A stretch of 64,000 nucleotides of DNA from CAG-177 sp003514385 (GCA_051920445.1 JBPPLN010000001.1:310001-374000), one strand, 5' to 3'. Numbered from the stretch's first letter, positions 15,493 to 25,295 are shown. The notes: a model not told the origin generated them from the sequence alone. Numbers and translations: made by a program.

Positions 15493-16374
15493 ATGAAAAA
15501 CAAAGCAGGGAACAAAAAGAAGTTATTTGAATCAATCGTCCACGGCATATTCCTGATACTCGGGCTGATAACCGTCGGGTGCGTTCTGCTGATAACGGTA
15601 TATCTTATTATATCCGGCATACCGGCGATAAAGAAAATCGGGCTTATCCCCTTCCTGTTCGGAAAAACGTGGGCCTCCACATCATCCGAGCCGTCGTTCG
15701 GCATACTGCCGTTCATTCTGACGAGCGTTTACGGCACGGCCGGCGCAATCGTTTTGGGCGTGCCGATAGGCTTTCTTACGGCAGTGTACATCTCAAAATA
15801 TGCGCCGAAAAAAATCGGCGCCGTCATGCAATCCGCCGTCAGTCTGCTTGCGGGTATTCCGTCCGTCGTTTACGGTCTTGTGGGTATGCTCGTTTTAGTC
15901 CCCGCGATACAGAAAATATTCTCTCTGCCGGACGGCGCGAGTCTGCTCGCCGCGATAATCGTGCTTGCGGTAATGATTCTGCCGTCGATAATAAAGGTGT
16001 CCGTCACCGCTTTGCAGGCGGTGCCCAAAGAGTATGAGGATGCATCGCTCGCTTTGGGCGCGACTCCGACGGAAACATATTTCAGGGTGTCCGTGCCGGC
16101 GGCAAAAAGCGGAATAGCGGCCGCAGTCGTGCTCGGCGTCGGCAGGGCCATAGGCGAAGCGATGGCTGTTATGATGGTCTCGGGAAATGCTCCGAATATG
16201 CCGAGCCTTTTCGAAAGCGTCCGCTTTCTGACAACGGCGGTGGCAAGCGAGATGTCATATTCGAGCGGGTTGCAGCGTCAGGCGCTCTTTTCGATAGCGC
16301 TCGTTCTCTTCCTGTTTATCATGCTGATAAACGCCGTTCTCAACTTCTTTTTGAAGAAAGGCAGGGATGAATAG
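15493..16374 (+). CDS. pstC: Phosphate ABC transporter permease PstC
   Basis: 293-residue inner-membrane permease with about six spans. The binding-protein-dependent transport signature EYEDASLALGATPTETYFRVSVPAAKSGI is present as the cytoplasmic EAA-type loop that contacts PstB. GAGAGGCG is the ribosome binding site. pstA begins two bases after its stop. Confidence 0.93.
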   Translation: MKNKAGNKKKLFESIVHGIFLILGLITVGCVLLITVYLIISGIPAIKKIGLIPFLFGKTWASTSSEPSFGILPFILTSVYGTAGAIVLGVPIGFLTAVYISKYAPKKIGAVMQSAVSLLAGIPSVVYGLVGMLVLVPAIQKIFSLPDGASLLAAIIVLAVMILPSIIKVSVTALQAVPKEYEDASLALGATPTETYFRVSVPAAKSGIAAAVVLGVGRAIGEAMAVMMVSGNAPNMPSLFESVRFLTTAVASEMSYSSGLQRQALFSIALVLFLFIMLINAVLNFFLKKGRDE

Positions 16375-16376
16375 AG

Positions 16377-17237
16377 ATGAAAAGCAAAAGTCGCACAAAG
16401 CGAAAAATATACGGCGCCGTAATGCAGGCTCTCGTTCGCATCGCCTCTGTCGCGGTTTGTCTGCTCGTAATTTTCATGACGGGATATGTGCTGATAAAGG
16501 GCATTCCCAATATCTCATGGGAGCTTATATCCTCGTCCCCGAGCTACCTTTCCGACAGAGTAGGCATACTGCCCGACATACTTAACACACTCTATATAAT
16601 TCTCGCCTCGCTCGTTATTATCCTGCCCCTGGGCGTCGGCGCGGCGATATATCTCAATGAATACGCGGCAAACAAAAAGGTCGTGGCGCTCATAGAGTAC
16701 GCCGCAGAGACGCTTTCGGGCATTCCGTCGATTATTTACGGACTTGTCGGTATGCTTTTCTTCTGCCGGTTTTTAAAGATGAAAACCTCGCTTATCGCGG
16801 GCGCGCTGACGCTCGTTATTATGAACCTGCCCACTGTCATGCGTACTACACAGGAGAGCCTGAAAACCGTTCCGCAGAGCTACCGCGAGGGCGCGTTCGG
16901 CTTGGGCGCGGGAAAATGGAGAACCGTCCGAACCGTCGTCCTCCCCGACTGCATCGACGGCATAGTTACCGGGTGCATTCTCTCCGTCGGGCGCATTATC
17001 GGCGAATCGGCGGCTCTGCTGTTCACGGCGGGCTTCGCGCACACACTAAACGGCTTTTTCGACGGACTCAGAAATTCGGGCGCAACGCTCACGGTTTCAC
17101 TTTATGTCTACGCAAAGGAACAGGGCGAATTCGGCGTAGCCTTTGCAATAGCCGCAATACTCATAGCAATAACGGTGCTGATAAACCTATCCGCCTCGCT
17201 CGTCTCGCGCTGCTTTAAAAAGCGCAGGCAGATATGA
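16377..17237 (+). CDS. pstA: Phosphate ABC transporter permease PstA
   Basis: 286-residue second permease, partner of PstC. It has the hydrophobic N-terminus, SGIPSIIYGLVGMLFF and the loop SYREGAFGLGAGKWRTVRTVVLPD that docks on the ATPase. It is placed between pstC and pstB with two and fourteen bases of spacing. Confidence 0.93.
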   Translation: MKSKSRTKRKIYGAVMQALVRIASVAVCLLVIFMTGYVLIKGIPNISWELISSSPSYLSDRVGILPDILNTLYIILASLVIILPLGVGAAIYLNEYAANKKVVALIEYAAETLSGIPSIIYGLVGMLFFCRFLKMKTSLIAGALTLVIMNLPTVMRTTQESLKTVPQSYREGAFGLGAGKWRTVRTVVLPDCIDGIVTGCILSVGRIIGESAALLFTAGFAHTLNGFFDGLRNSGATLTVSLYVYAKEQGEFGVAFAIAAILIAITVLINLSASLVSRCFKKRRQI

Positions 17238-17251
17238 GAAAGGAGAAAGAA

Positions 17252-18013
17252 ATGGAAAATAACGGCATAATTTCGGTCAGCGGGCTCAATCTCCGGTACG
17301 GCGAGCATCAGGCTCTGAAGGACATAAACATAGAGATAGAACGCAACAGCATAACCGCGCTCATAGGCCCATCCGGCTGCGGCAAATCCACGTTTCTCAA
17401 AACGCTCGACAGAATGAACGACCTTATACCCGGAGTAAAAATAACCGGAGATGTCCGCTACAACGGAGACGATATCTTCTCCCCGTCAGTCGATGTCAGC
17501 GAATTGAGGCGGCAGATAGGCATGGTGTTTCAAAAGCCAAACCCGTTTCCCATGAGCATATACGACAACGTCGCCTACGGGCCGCGCACGCACGGCATCC
17601 GCTCGAAGGCGAAGCTCGACGAGACTGTTGAACGCTCTCTGCGCGGAGCGGCTATATGGGACGAGGTAAAGAATCGCCTTAAAAAGAATGCGCTCGGGCT
17701 TTCCGGCGGTCAGCAGCAGCGGCTTTGCATTGCGCGGGCGCTTGCGGTTGAGCCGGAGGTATTGCTCATGGACGAGCCCACGAGTGCGCTCGACCCGATA
17801 TCCACCTCGAAAATCGAGGAGCTTGCCATAAATCTCAAAGAGAAATACACTATAATTATAGTGACCCACAATATGCAGCAGGCGGTCAGAATATCGGACA
17901 ACACGGCGTTTTTCCTGCTCGGCGAGCTGATAGAATACGGCGCGACGGAGGAGATATTCTCCCAGCCCAAGGATCGCCGCACCGAGGACTACATAACAGG
18001 GAGGTTCGGATAA
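17252..18013 (+). CDS. pstB: Phosphate ABC transporter ATP-binding protein PstB
   Basis: 253-residue ATPase of the phosphate importer. Walker A GPSGCGKST, signature LSGGQQQRLCIARALA, Walker B VLLMDEPTSALDP and the switch histidine in VTHNMQQA are intact. The ATG at 17252 has AAAGGAG upstream; a longer frame from 17234 overlaps pstA. Its stop shares one base with the phoU start. Confidence 0.95.
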   Translation: MENNGIISVSGLNLRYGEHQALKDINIEIERNSITALIGPSGCGKSTFLKTLDRMNDLIPGVKITGDVRYNGDDIFSPSVDVSELRRQIGMVFQKPNPFPMSIYDNVAYGPRTHGIRSKAKLDETVERSLRGAAIWDEVKNRLKKNALGLSGGQQQRLCIARALAVEPEVLLMDEPTSALDPISTSKIEELAINLKEKYTIIIVTHNMQQAVRISDNTAFFLLGELIEYGATEEIFSQPKDRRTEDYITGRFG

Positions 18014-18657
18014 TGAGAAGCAGATTCGACGAACAGCTTGCGCTGCTCAACAAAGAAATGATAGAGATGGGCGCGCTTTGCGAAAAAGTGATATCCCTCG
18101 CCGTGGACGCTCTGGAAAACGGCGACTCGGAAGCCGCCTCGAAGGTCTCCCCTTTTGACAGCGAGATAGACGAGAAGGAGCGGACTATTGAGGCACTGTG
18201 TCTGAAGCTCCTGCTCCAGCAGCAGCCCGTGGCACGCGATTTGCGGCAGATATCCGCCGCGCTCAAGATGATAACGGACATGGAGCGCATAGGCGATCAG
18301 GCCGAGGATATAGCGGAAATAATCACTTTTCTCGGCGGCAGAGGCGACGAGAGCGACGGACTTCTTGAAAATATGGCGCATTCCGTTATAAAAATGGTAA
18401 CACAAAGTATTGATGCATATGTAAAATGTGATACAATATTAGCAATGGATGTCATAAATCAGGATGACACTGTGGACGCATATTTTGACGAGGTCAAGAA
18501 AAAGCTCATATCAAGAATTGCAAACGACCCGTCGGACGGCGAATACATACTCGACCTGCTTATGATAGCCAAATATTTTGAACGCATAGGCGACCACGCG
18601 ACTAACCTTGCCGAATGGGTCATCTTTTCGGTGACGGGAGAGCACAAGGAGGATTGA
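18013..18657 (+). CDS. phoU: Phosphate transport system regulator PhoU
   Basis: 214 residues made of two PhoU helical repeats. Each carries the metal-binding E/D-rich signature: around DMERIGDQAEDIAE in the first repeat and YFERIGDHATNLAEW in the second. In characterised bacteria PhoU connects PstSCAB to the PhoR sensor and prevents excess phosphate uptake. It starts within the pstB stop (TAATG). The ribosome binding site of the response regulator lies in its last codons. Confidence 0.93.
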   Translation: MRSRFDEQLALLNKEMIEMGALCEKVISLAVDALENGDSEAASKVSPFDSEIDEKERTIEALCLKLLLQQQPVARDLRQISAALKMITDMERIGDQAEDIAEIITFLGGRGDESDGLLENMAHSVIKMVTQSIDAYVKCDTILAMDVINQDDTVDAYFDEVKKKLISRIANDPSDGEYILDLLMIAKYFERIGDHATNLAEWVIFSVTGEHKED

Positions 18658-18659
18658 CT

Positions 18660-19337
18660 ATGATCTGGTGCGTTGAGGACGACGCGAGTATCCGCGACAT
18701 TGAAGTTTATGCACTGCAATCGACGGGACTCGAGGCCAAGGGCTTCGAGGACGGCAGCTCTTTCTGGGAGGCGCTCGGCAGCGAGGATAAGCCGGAGCTT
18801 GCGGTTATCGATGTTATGCTGCCCGGCATCAGCGGCATCGATCTTCTGCGCAGGATGAAAGCGTCTTCGGAGCTCTGCGACATTCCCGTTGTTATGGCGA
18901 CGGCAAAGGACACCGAATACGACAAGATAACCGGGCTCGACCTCGGCGCGGACTACTATCTGACAAAGCCGTTCGGCGTGATGGAGCTTGTCTCCTGCGT
19001 CAAGGCGGTTCTGCGCCGCTGCAAGCCCAAGGCGCAGGAGCATATTCTGAAAGCGGACGGGCTCGAAGTGAACCTCGACGAGCACACGGTCACGGGCGAC
19101 GGCGAAAAGATAGTTCTGACATACAAAGAATTTGAGCTTCTCAAACTCTTTCTTTCGAACCCGGGCACGGCATTCACGCGCGACAAGCTGATGGAGGAAG
19201 TCTGGAGCACTGACTACTGCGGCGAGACGCGCACGGTTGATATGCACATACGCACGCTGCGCCAGAAGCTCGGCAGATTCGGCGAGATGATAAAGACGGT
19301 TCGCGGAGTCGGCTACCGTCTGGAGGCCGACAAATGA
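18660..19337 (+). CDS. phoP: Phosphate response regulator, OmpR/PhoB family
   Basis: 225 residues: receiver domain with acidic pocket EDD near residue 6, phospho-acceptor Asp in LAVIDVMLPG near residue 54, TAKD and the conserved lysine in YYLTKPFG. An OmpR winged-helix domain follows, with VLTYKEFELLKLFLSNPG and RTVDMHIRTLRQKLG. AAGGAGG overlaps the phoU end and fixes the start at 18660; the longer frame from 18615 is inside phoU. It is expected to activate pstS through the repeats at 14497-14540. The gene could equally be named phoB. Confidence 0.9.
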   Translation: MIWCVEDDASIRDIEVYALQSTGLEAKGFEDGSSFWEALGSEDKPELAVIDVMLPGISGIDLLRRMKASSELCDIPVVMATAKDTEYDKITGLDLGADYYLTKPFGVMELVSCVKAVLRRCKPKAQEHILKADGLEVNLDEHTVTGDGEKIVLTYKEFELLKLFLSNPGTAFTRDKLMEEVWSTDYCGETRTVDMHIRTLRQKLGRFGEMIKTVRGVGYRLEADK

Positions 19338-20992
19338 CAAAGCGGATTTTCAGATCGATTTTCTTCGCGGCGTTCTGCGTGCTCTTAGCGTCGCTCGCCA
19401 TAATCACTGGATGCCTGTACGAATACTACAGCAATGCATTTGAAAATCAGATGAGAGACGAGCTCAATCTCGCCGCCGCGGCGGTAGACATGAGCGGGAG
19501 CGGATATCTCGAATCCATAAAAACCGACAGATTCCGTCTGTCGCTGATAAGCGCGGACGGCAAGGTGATATACGACACCCGAGAGGATGCGGACACGCTC
19601 GCAAACCACGCAGACAGAGAAGAGATAAAGGAAGCTCTTGAAACGGGCAAGGGATACAGCACGCGCTACTCCTCCACCCTGCTCCAAAAGACGACATATA
19701 TCGCGAAGAAGCTCGCCGACGGCAGCGTACTGCGGATATCATCGAGCCGTGAGACTATAGGCGTGCTCGTCTTTGAGGCGATGCAGCCGATACTTATAGT
19801 GATAGTCGCCGCGCTGATAATCTCGGCGGTCATTGCGGCGCGGCTTTCAAAAAAGATAGTTGAGCCGCTCAACTCGCTCGACCTCGAGCACCCGCTCGAA
19901 AACAAAACATATGACGAAATCGCTCCCCTGCTCAGCAGGATTAACCGCCAGCACGAGCAGATAAAAGAACAAATAAAGGCTCTGCAGAAAAAGACGGACG
20001 AGTTCACGCAGATAACGGACAACATGAAAGAGGGGCTTGTGCTCCTCGACAACGACGGAAAGATACTGAGCATAAACCCCGCCGCGTGCAGACTGTTTGA
20101 AGCGGACGAAGAATGCATCGGCAAGGATTTTGTTTCGATTGACCGCAGCTGCGAGATATCCGCCGCGATAAAGCGCGCCGAAGAGAGCGGACACAGCGAG
20201 ACGCGCACAAAATACAGCGGCAGAATATATCAGTTCGACATCAGCCGCATAGAATCTGACGGCTCGGCGCGCGGGTCGGTTATTTTGTTCTTCGACATGA
20301 CGGAACAGCAGAACGCCGAAAAGATGCGGCGCGAGTTCACAGCGAATGTCTCGCACGAGCTGAAAACTCCGCTTCAGGGCATAATCGGGAGCGCGGAGCT
20401 TATTGAAAACGGAATGGTCAGGGACGAGGATATGCCGCGCTTTGTCGGTCACATACGCTCTGAGGCGCAGAGGCTCGTCAATCTTATAAATGATATAATC
20501 AGGCTCTCCCAGCTCGACGAGGGCGACGAGATGCCGCACGAAAGAATCGGACTTCTCTCGCTGTCGCAGGAAATCGCCGAAGACCTCGGAGACGCGGCAA
20601 AGAAGAAAAATGTAACGCTTAGCGTCGGCGGAAACGAAGCATATGTTTTCGGCGTTTCAAGACTGCTCTACGAAGTGATATACAACCTCTGCGACAACGC
20701 GATAAAATATAACCGCGAGGGCGGACAGGTTGACATAAATATAGATAGTGTCGGCGGCGCGGCGAAGCTCACTGTTTCGGACACGGGAATAGGCATAGCG
20801 CCGAAGCATCAGGCAAGGATTTTCGAGCGGTTTTACCGGGTCGACAAGAGCCATTCAAAGGCGACCGGCGGCACGGGGCTCGGACTGTCGATAGTCAAGC
20901 ATGCAGTGCAGTATCACGGCGGCACGGTCTCTATAGAGAGCGAGGAGAACAAGGGCACGCGCATAACGGTTACACTGCCGCTGAGTGAATAA
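19334..20992 (+). CDS. phoR: Phosphate sensor histidine kinase PhoR
   Basis: 552-residue membrane kinase. Two membrane spans (about 8-30 and 148-172) enclose an extracytoplasmic sensor of roughly 115 residues. A PAS domain follows (GLVLLDNDGKILSINPAACRLF), then HisKA with the phosphorylated histidine in ANVSHELKTPLQG near residue 341, and HATPase boxes NLCDNAIKYN, DTGIGI and GGTGLGLSIVKH. It overlaps the response regulator by four bases. Its sensor domain makes it the longer PhoR type. It ends the operon before a terminator. Confidence 0.92.
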   Translation: MTKRIFRSIFFAAFCVLLASLAIITGCLYEYYSNAFENQMRDELNLAAAAVDMSGSGYLESIKTDRFRLSLISADGKVIYDTREDADTLANHADREEIKEALETGKGYSTRYSSTLLQKTTYIAKKLADGSVLRISSSRETIGVLVFEAMQPILIVIVAALIISAVIAARLSKKIVEPLNSLDLEHPLENKTYDEIAPLLSRINRQHEQIKEQIKALQKKTDEFTQITDNMKEGLVLLDNDGKILSINPAACRLFEADEECIGKDFVSIDRSCEISAAIKRAEESGHSETRTKYSGRIYQFDISRIESDGSARGSVILFFDMTEQQNAEKMRREFTANVSHELKTPLQGIIGSAELIENGMVRDEDMPRFVGHIRSEAQRLVNLINDIIRLSQLDEGDEMPHERIGLLSLSQEIAEDLGDAAKKKNVTLSVGGNEAYVFGVSRLLYEVIYNLCDNAIKYNREGGQVDINIDSVGGAAKLTVSDTGIGIAPKHQARIFERFYRVDKSHSKATGGTGLGLSIVKHAVQYHGGTVSIESEENKGTRITVTLPLSE

Positions 20993-20997
20993 GAAAA

Positions 20998-21036
20998 AGC
21001 ATCCGCGATGAAAAAAAATCACGGATGCTTTAAATT
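20998..21036. terminator. Bidirectional terminator after phoR
   Basis: AGCATCCGCGAT (20998-21009) pairs with ATCACGGATGCT (21018-21029) with one mismatch. T-rich sequence follows on both strands. The AGCATCCG stem recurs at 33876 and 44603. Confidence 0.8.
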
Positions 21037-22287
21037 TTATTCCGACTTTTCGCGCATATCCGCGAGGCGTTCGGCTTTCTTTCTGACCTTGCGGCGGCGG
21101 TCGAAGCAATAGATGAGCGCGCCTATCGAGACTATATCGATAACAACGACCATATCCCAGAAGATACCCACCACGACCATTGCGGCGAAGAGCAATATCG
21201 CGAACACCTTTTTGCTGCTCTTGAACGCAGTTTTGATAACTTTGAAGCGGACTTTCTTCCACGCGGTGCAGATGATTATAACGGCGAGAGTCGCAGTCGG
21301 CACGCGCATTATCACTGGATGGGCAAGAATCGAGAGCACAATCATAATAACTGCAGCAAAAATTCCGGTCATTCGGGTCTCGCCCTCGGAGCTTTCATCG
21401 CCGACCGTCATTCCGTCGCACACCGGGCAGATTATCGATCTTAAACCCTTGAATGCGAGCGAATTGCGGACGACCGAGAGCTGATTTTCTTTCATCAGCG
21501 TATCGGCAACAAGGACGACCACGAGCGCCCACGCATATATAAACGACGGGAGGAGCTTCTCGGGAGTGACATCAAAAATACTGATATCGCCGACAAGCAG
21601 GAAGCTCGGCGAAGAGACAAAGCTTCCAACCTCGTCTATGACGGTGCGCTCCGCGACGGGATTGAGGATAAGGTTGAGCACGGTAGTCAGCACAAGTGCG
21701 ACAGCGGGTGCGGGAACTTTGCGGCTGAGTTTTTTGAACTTTATCGGATAGGTTATCATTATGACGAGGGTTATCGTGCCGTAGAGCACGCCGCGCCAAT
21801 TTGAGTGGAAGCCGTATGAGCGATAAGCGACAAGGGTCTCAAAAGCGGAGCCCGCCGGGACACCTATGCCGAAATAGTAGTTGACCTGAATTATGCACAG
21901 CACGGCGGCGACAATAAAAGTTACCGCGCCGAGGGCCGCGGGAGGTATCTTGAAGAAAGATTTATTAAACTGAATAGTTGCGACAAAGAGCAGGAGCATA
22001 CCCGCAATAATGCAGGAGAGCATCGCGCCGGGGACGCCGATCGTATTTGCCGCATAGATAAGTATCGCGAACACCTCAACATGTGGCGTCGGAATTCTGT
22101 TCGGGCTGCCCGAGCCTATAATGCACGCCGCTATCGCGCCGACAAGTCCTGCCGCCGCGCCGAACGGCGAATTGCTGCCGAAAGCGAGCGCGAGAGGGAA
22201 TATCCAGCCGACCGCGGTCAGCGAGCCGAGGGCATCCTTTTTCAGTTTCTGCAAATCGTATTTTCCGCTTTTTTTCAAAGACCTCAC
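21037..22287 (-). CDS. SulP-like anion transporter without STAS domain
   Basis: 416-residue membrane protein with 10-12 hydrophobic spans. The N-terminal DALGSLTAVGWIFPLALAFGSNSPFGAAAGLV followed by a PTPHVEVFA segment, and the later RVPTATLAVIIICTAWKK, resemble the transmembrane core of SulP (SLC26) transporters of sulfate, bicarbonate or dicarboxylates. The cytosolic C-terminal STAS domain is missing and replaced by a short basic tail. The substrate cannot be told, and a xanthine/uracil-type permease is a less likely alternative. Single-gene unit convergent with phoR. Confidence 0.65.
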   Translation of the reverse strand: MRSLKKSGKYDLQKLKKDALGSLTAVGWIFPLALAFGSNSPFGAAAGLVGAIAACIIGSGSPNRIPTPHVEVFAILIYAANTIGVPGAMLSCIIAGMLLLFVATIQFNKSFFKIPPAALGAVTFIVAAVLCIIQVNYYFGIGVPAGSAFETLVAYRSYGFHSNWRGVLYGTITLVIMITYPIKFKKLSRKVPAPAVALVLTTVLNLILNPVAERTVIDEVGSFVSSPSFLLVGDISIFDVTPEKLLPSFIYAWALVVVLVADTLMKENQLSVVRNSLAFKGLRSIICPVCDGMTVGDESSEGETRMTGIFAAVIMIVLSILAHPVIMRVPTATLAVIIICTAWKKVRFKVIKTAFKSSKKVFAILLFAAMVVVGIFWDMVVVIDIVSIGALIYCFDRRRKVRKKAERLADMREKSE

Positions 22288-22367
22288 TCCGTTCCTCCGA
22301 TATTATATTATATCGCTCCGCTTTTTTCAAGACGGATTCAAAAGCGAGGCAAATTATCATTATAATA

Positions 22368-22396
22368 TTGATTTGAAGCCGCGCAGGATATATAAT
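22368..22396 (+). promoter_or_regulatory. Sigma-A type promoter of the pyrophosphatase gene
   Basis: TTGATT (22368-22373), 17 bases, TATAAT (22391-22396), with the start codon about 30 bases downstream. Confidence 0.8.
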
Positions 22397-22425
22397 AATA
22401 AAGAAAGGACAGGAGGAAAAGAACC

Positions 22426-22968
22426 ATGATGAACATATGGCACGACATAGCTCCGGAGAGAATAAAGAGCGACGACTTTGTCGCCTGCATTGAGATATCC
22501 AAGGGCGGCAAGAACAAATACGAGATGGACAAGGAGACCGGCATGCTCAAACTTGACCGCGTTCTCTACACCTCGACCCACTACCCTGCAAACTACGGTT
22601 TCATCCCGCGCACATACGCTGACGACAACGACCCGCTCGATGTTCTCGTGCTGTGCAGCGAGGCGATACTGCCGATGACGCTCGTAAAATGCTATCCGAT
22701 AGGCGTTATCAAGATGATCGACAGCCAGTCTATCGACGAGAAGATAATCGCCATCCCCGACCGCGACCCGAACTACAACGCATACAGAGATGTCAACAGC
22801 CTGCCGAGGCACATACTCGACGAGATAATGCATTTCTTCAGCGTATACAAAATGCTCGAGGGCAAGGAGACGATAGTCAAGGAGCTCTGCGGGCGCGACG
22901 TTGCGATAGATATAGTCAGCAAGTGCATCAAGGCATATGCGGACAAGTTCGGAGACGAACAGAACTGA
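22426..22968 (+). CDS. ppa: Inorganic pyrophosphatase, family I
   Basis: 180-residue soluble enzyme hydrolysing PPi to phosphate. Typical residues are seen: ISKGGKNKYEMDKETG at the N-terminus, THYPANYGFIPRTYADDNDPLDVLVL containing the D-x-D-P-x-D metal motif, and DEKIIAIPDRDPNY. Two adjacent ATG codons (22426 and 22429) follow AGGAGG. A strong promoter lies directly upstream and a strong terminator after it. Confidence 0.95.
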   Translation: MMNIWHDIAPERIKSDDFVACIEISKGGKNKYEMDKETGMLKLDRVLYTSTHYPANYGFIPRTYADDNDPLDVLVLCSEAILPMTLVKCYPIGVIKMIDSQSIDEKIIAIPDRDPNYNAYRDVNSLPRHILDEIMHFFSVYKMLEGKETIVKELCGRDVAIDIVSKCIKAYADKFGDEQN

Positions 22969-22978
22969 ATATAAAACG

Positions 22979-23017
22979 AAGCCTCCCGGAGATTTTACCG
23001 GGAGGCTTGCTTTTTAT
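22979..23017 (+). terminator. Intrinsic terminator after ppa
   Basis: AAGCCTCCCGG (22979-22989) and CCGGGAGGCTT (22998-23008) form a perfect 11-bp stem, then GCTTTTTATT. Confidence 0.85.
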
Positions 23018-23024
23018 TCAACCA

Positions 23025-23504
23025 TCAATCGGCTTTTGTGACGCTCTTTGTGACAAAGCTGTCAACGCGCCATTTGCCGTTTTCTTTTTTCATCACCACA
23101 TGGCCGATTCGTTCTTTCGCATCGGAATCGTCATCGAAAACCGCCGTATACTGAAACGATGCGGTATCGCCTGTGGCTTTGTCTATCGGCGAAAACTTTA
23201 TGCTCTCTACCTTTGCGGGCGTTGCGCCGTAATACAGCGCGCACGCCGCTATCATGCCTTCGGTGCAGTTATCGGTAACAGCACCGTCGCACCGCTCGCG
23301 CATATATGTGTCAAAAGTCCTGTTGTCAATGGCTTCTCTGCGCCTTTGAATTTCTGCGTTGTCCACAGTATAAACGGCAGTCAGAACTTTCTCCGCCGTT
23401 CTCTCGGGGCGCGAATAATAATAGCCGACACCCGCACCAACGGCTATGGCTGCGGCAGCAATGACGCACACAACAATGATAATAATTTTTCGCTTGTTTT
23501 TCAT
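23025..23504 (-). CDS. Membrane-anchored small protein of unknown function, possible NTF2-like fold
   Basis: 159 residues: a basic start, one membrane span (about residues 6-28) and an extracytoplasmic part of ~130 residues. The latter has TAEKVLTAVYTVD near its start and ends in HVVMKKENGKWRVDSFV, a pattern seen in NTF2-like and DUF4878-type lipoprotein domains. I cannot name a function. It is convergent with ppa and stands alone. Confidence 0.6.
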   Translation of the reverse strand: MKNKRKIIIIVVCVIAAAAIAVGAGVGYYYSRPERTAEKVLTAVYTVDNAEIQRRREAIDNRTFDTYMRERCDGAVTDNCTEGMIAACALYYGATPAKVESIKFSPIDKATGDTASFQYTAVFDDDSDAKERIGHVVMKKENGKWRVDSFVTKSVTKAD

Positions 23505-23774
23505 AATAAATCACCTGTTCGGAATATGTCGGATTTTCAGCTGACAAATATTACCTGAACATCGGAATCACTCCTTTCTGTAAAAATAAGATTGGTCGAG
23601 TGATTATACCCTAAAGCGATTGTGATATAAAAACTTATTTCAATATTATACTATCAAAAATTCAATCGCTTATAATTCCAACTATTAAATTTATTTATTT
23701 TTGTTTATTGTCACAAAAAGCCACTGTGTTTCTTGTGAATATTGCACAGCAGAAAAATCGCAGATATAAATACC
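23505..23774. other. Gene-free AT-rich stretch
   Basis: No convincing gene. It holds the upstream region of the 23025-23504 gene and a 9-bp inverted repeat (AAGCGATTG at 23614-23622 and CAATCGCTT at 23663-23671) of unknown meaning. Confidence 0.5.
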
Positions 23775-23803
23775 AAAAGCTGCCGGGAAAACCGACAGCT
23801 TTT
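23775..23803 (-). terminator. Intrinsic terminator after the cytosolic GH5 gene
   Basis: Minus strand: AAAAGCTGTCGG pairs with CCGGCAGCTTTT around a short T-rich loop, with one mismatch. Confidence 0.7.
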
Positions 23804-23819
23804 ATTGTTATATCACATT

Positions 23820-25295
23820 TTAAAAAGTTATCTTGACATTGACAGTGTCGGAGACGGGCTTGACAACAAGCTTTGCCGCGCCGCTTTCGCCGACAGATTC
23901 GAGCTCATACTTGCAGCCCTCAACGGTCTTTGCGGGCTTATGTATATAAATCTCCGTCGGAGCGGCGCACTCGCCGTCGCCCTCATAGCTGAGATTAAAC
24001 TCCTGAGCAGACTGATCAAAGCCGTATGAAATGAGTCTGCCGCTGACAGCGACGGGATAAGGACGGCTGAGAACTTTCATCAGCGGGCTGTTGAACATAT
24101 CGTCAACATAGTGCCAATAAGTGAAGCCCCACTTGTGCTGCTCGAAGAAGTTGACGAGGAACTCTATGTGCGGGAGCCAGTCCTCGCCTTCGCCGCCGAA
24201 GCCACCCCACTCGCCTACAAGCACGGGTGCATCGAGTCTGTCCTGAGTTCTGACATGCTCCTCGAATATGGCTCTGACTCTGTCGTTGCTCGCATACTTG
24301 TACTGCGGGGTATCGACCATAAAATCGTAGCCGTGAGGAGTGAAGCAGAAATTCTTCTCGCGCTTGCCGTTGACTTCTATTGCGGGAGTCGAGCAAGGAA
24401 TGCAGGTATTCGACCAATAGCAGTTCTCCATGACGAGTATGCCCTTGTCGGTAACCTCGCGGATAGCGGTTGAAACTTTGTTGATAAACGGAGAATACTT
24501 CTCGATATCGAACTTTCTGACATATTCATATCCGGCCTTGCGCGTGACATCCTTGAGAACATCGCCGGTTATCTGCTCGAGATATTTGACCTCGTCGCGT
24601 CTCTGTTTGTTGAGAAAATCACCGACGAGCTTGAAGCACTTGACGCGCTTGTCGCCGATAACGGTGCCGACAGCGGTGGAGATAAGCTTCTTGAAGAGCT
24701 TGCCGCCGTCAGAGCCGAGGAAAGGCTCATTGAGCATATCAAAGCCGAAGAGTGCGGGATGATCCGCAAAGCGAGCCGCGACGTGCTGCCACATGGCGGC
24801 AAAATAATCGATAAGACCCTTGCCGTTATATTCGCGGTTGTTCCAGAAATTATCGAACGCGCGCTGAGTCGCCTTGCCCCAGAAATAGCCGGCAGCCCAG
24901 ACAAGCTTGGGCTCTTTTGGATCGTACTGGTCGGTTATAGTCGCCCAATCGGGTGCTCCGTCTCCGTAGCAGCGCGGAGAATAGAGATCCTGATGCATAT
25001 CAAAGAGTATATAGACACCGTGAGCGGCGCAGAGATCGAAGATGCGGTACATATCGTCGAGATACTCGTCGTTGTAGCTGCCGGGCTCGGGCTCGATCAT
25101 GCTCCAGGTGGTGCCGAGGCGGATAAGATTGAGTCCGCGCGAGGTCATCTCGTCGAGCAGTTTATCGTCGATATTGAAGCCGAACTTGTTGTCCTCGCTG
25201 TCCTTGCGCTTATCTACGATATTGACGCCGTAGAATATACGCTCTCTGCCGTATTCATCGACAAAGCTTCTTTTTTCGGTAACTATACGCTCCAT
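23820..25295 (-). CDS. Glycoside hydrolase family 5, endoglycoceramidase-like
   Basis: 491-residue (beta/alpha)8 glycosidase. FDMHQDLYS followed by FDMLNEPFLG (acid/base Glu near residue 188) and VLVGEWGGFGGEGEDW (nucleophile Glu near residue 360) is the pattern of endoglycoceramidase-related GH5 enzymes. A small beta-rich C-terminal domain follows. There is no signal peptide, so it probably acts on imported glycosides and the true substrate is uncertain. AAAGGAG lies ahead of the ATG. It is divergent from a secreted GH5 gene across 242 bases. Confidence 0.85.
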   Translation of the reverse strand: MERIVTEKRSFVDEYGRERIFYGVNIVDKRKDSEDNKFGFNIDDKLLDEMTSRGLNLIRLGTTWSMIEPEPGSYNDEYLDDMYRIFDLCAAHGVYILFDMHQDLYSPRCYGDGAPDWATITDQYDPKEPKLVWAAGYFWGKATQRAFDNFWNNREYNGKGLIDYFAAMWQHVAARFADHPALFGFDMLNEPFLGSDGGKLFKKLISTAVGTVIGDKRVKCFKLVGDFLNKQRRDEVKYLEQITGDVLKDVTRKAGYEYVRKFDIEKYSPFINKVSTAIREVTDKGILVMENCYWSNTCIPCSTPAIEVNGKREKNFCFTPHGYDFMVDTPQYKYASNDRVRAIFEEHVRTQDRLDAPVLVGEWGGFGGEGEDWLPHIEFLVNFFEQHKWGFTYWHYVDDMFNSPLMKVLSRPYPVAVSGRLISYGFDQSAQEFNLSYEGDGECAAPTEIYIHKPAKTVEGCKYELESVGESGAAKLVVKPVSDTVNVKITF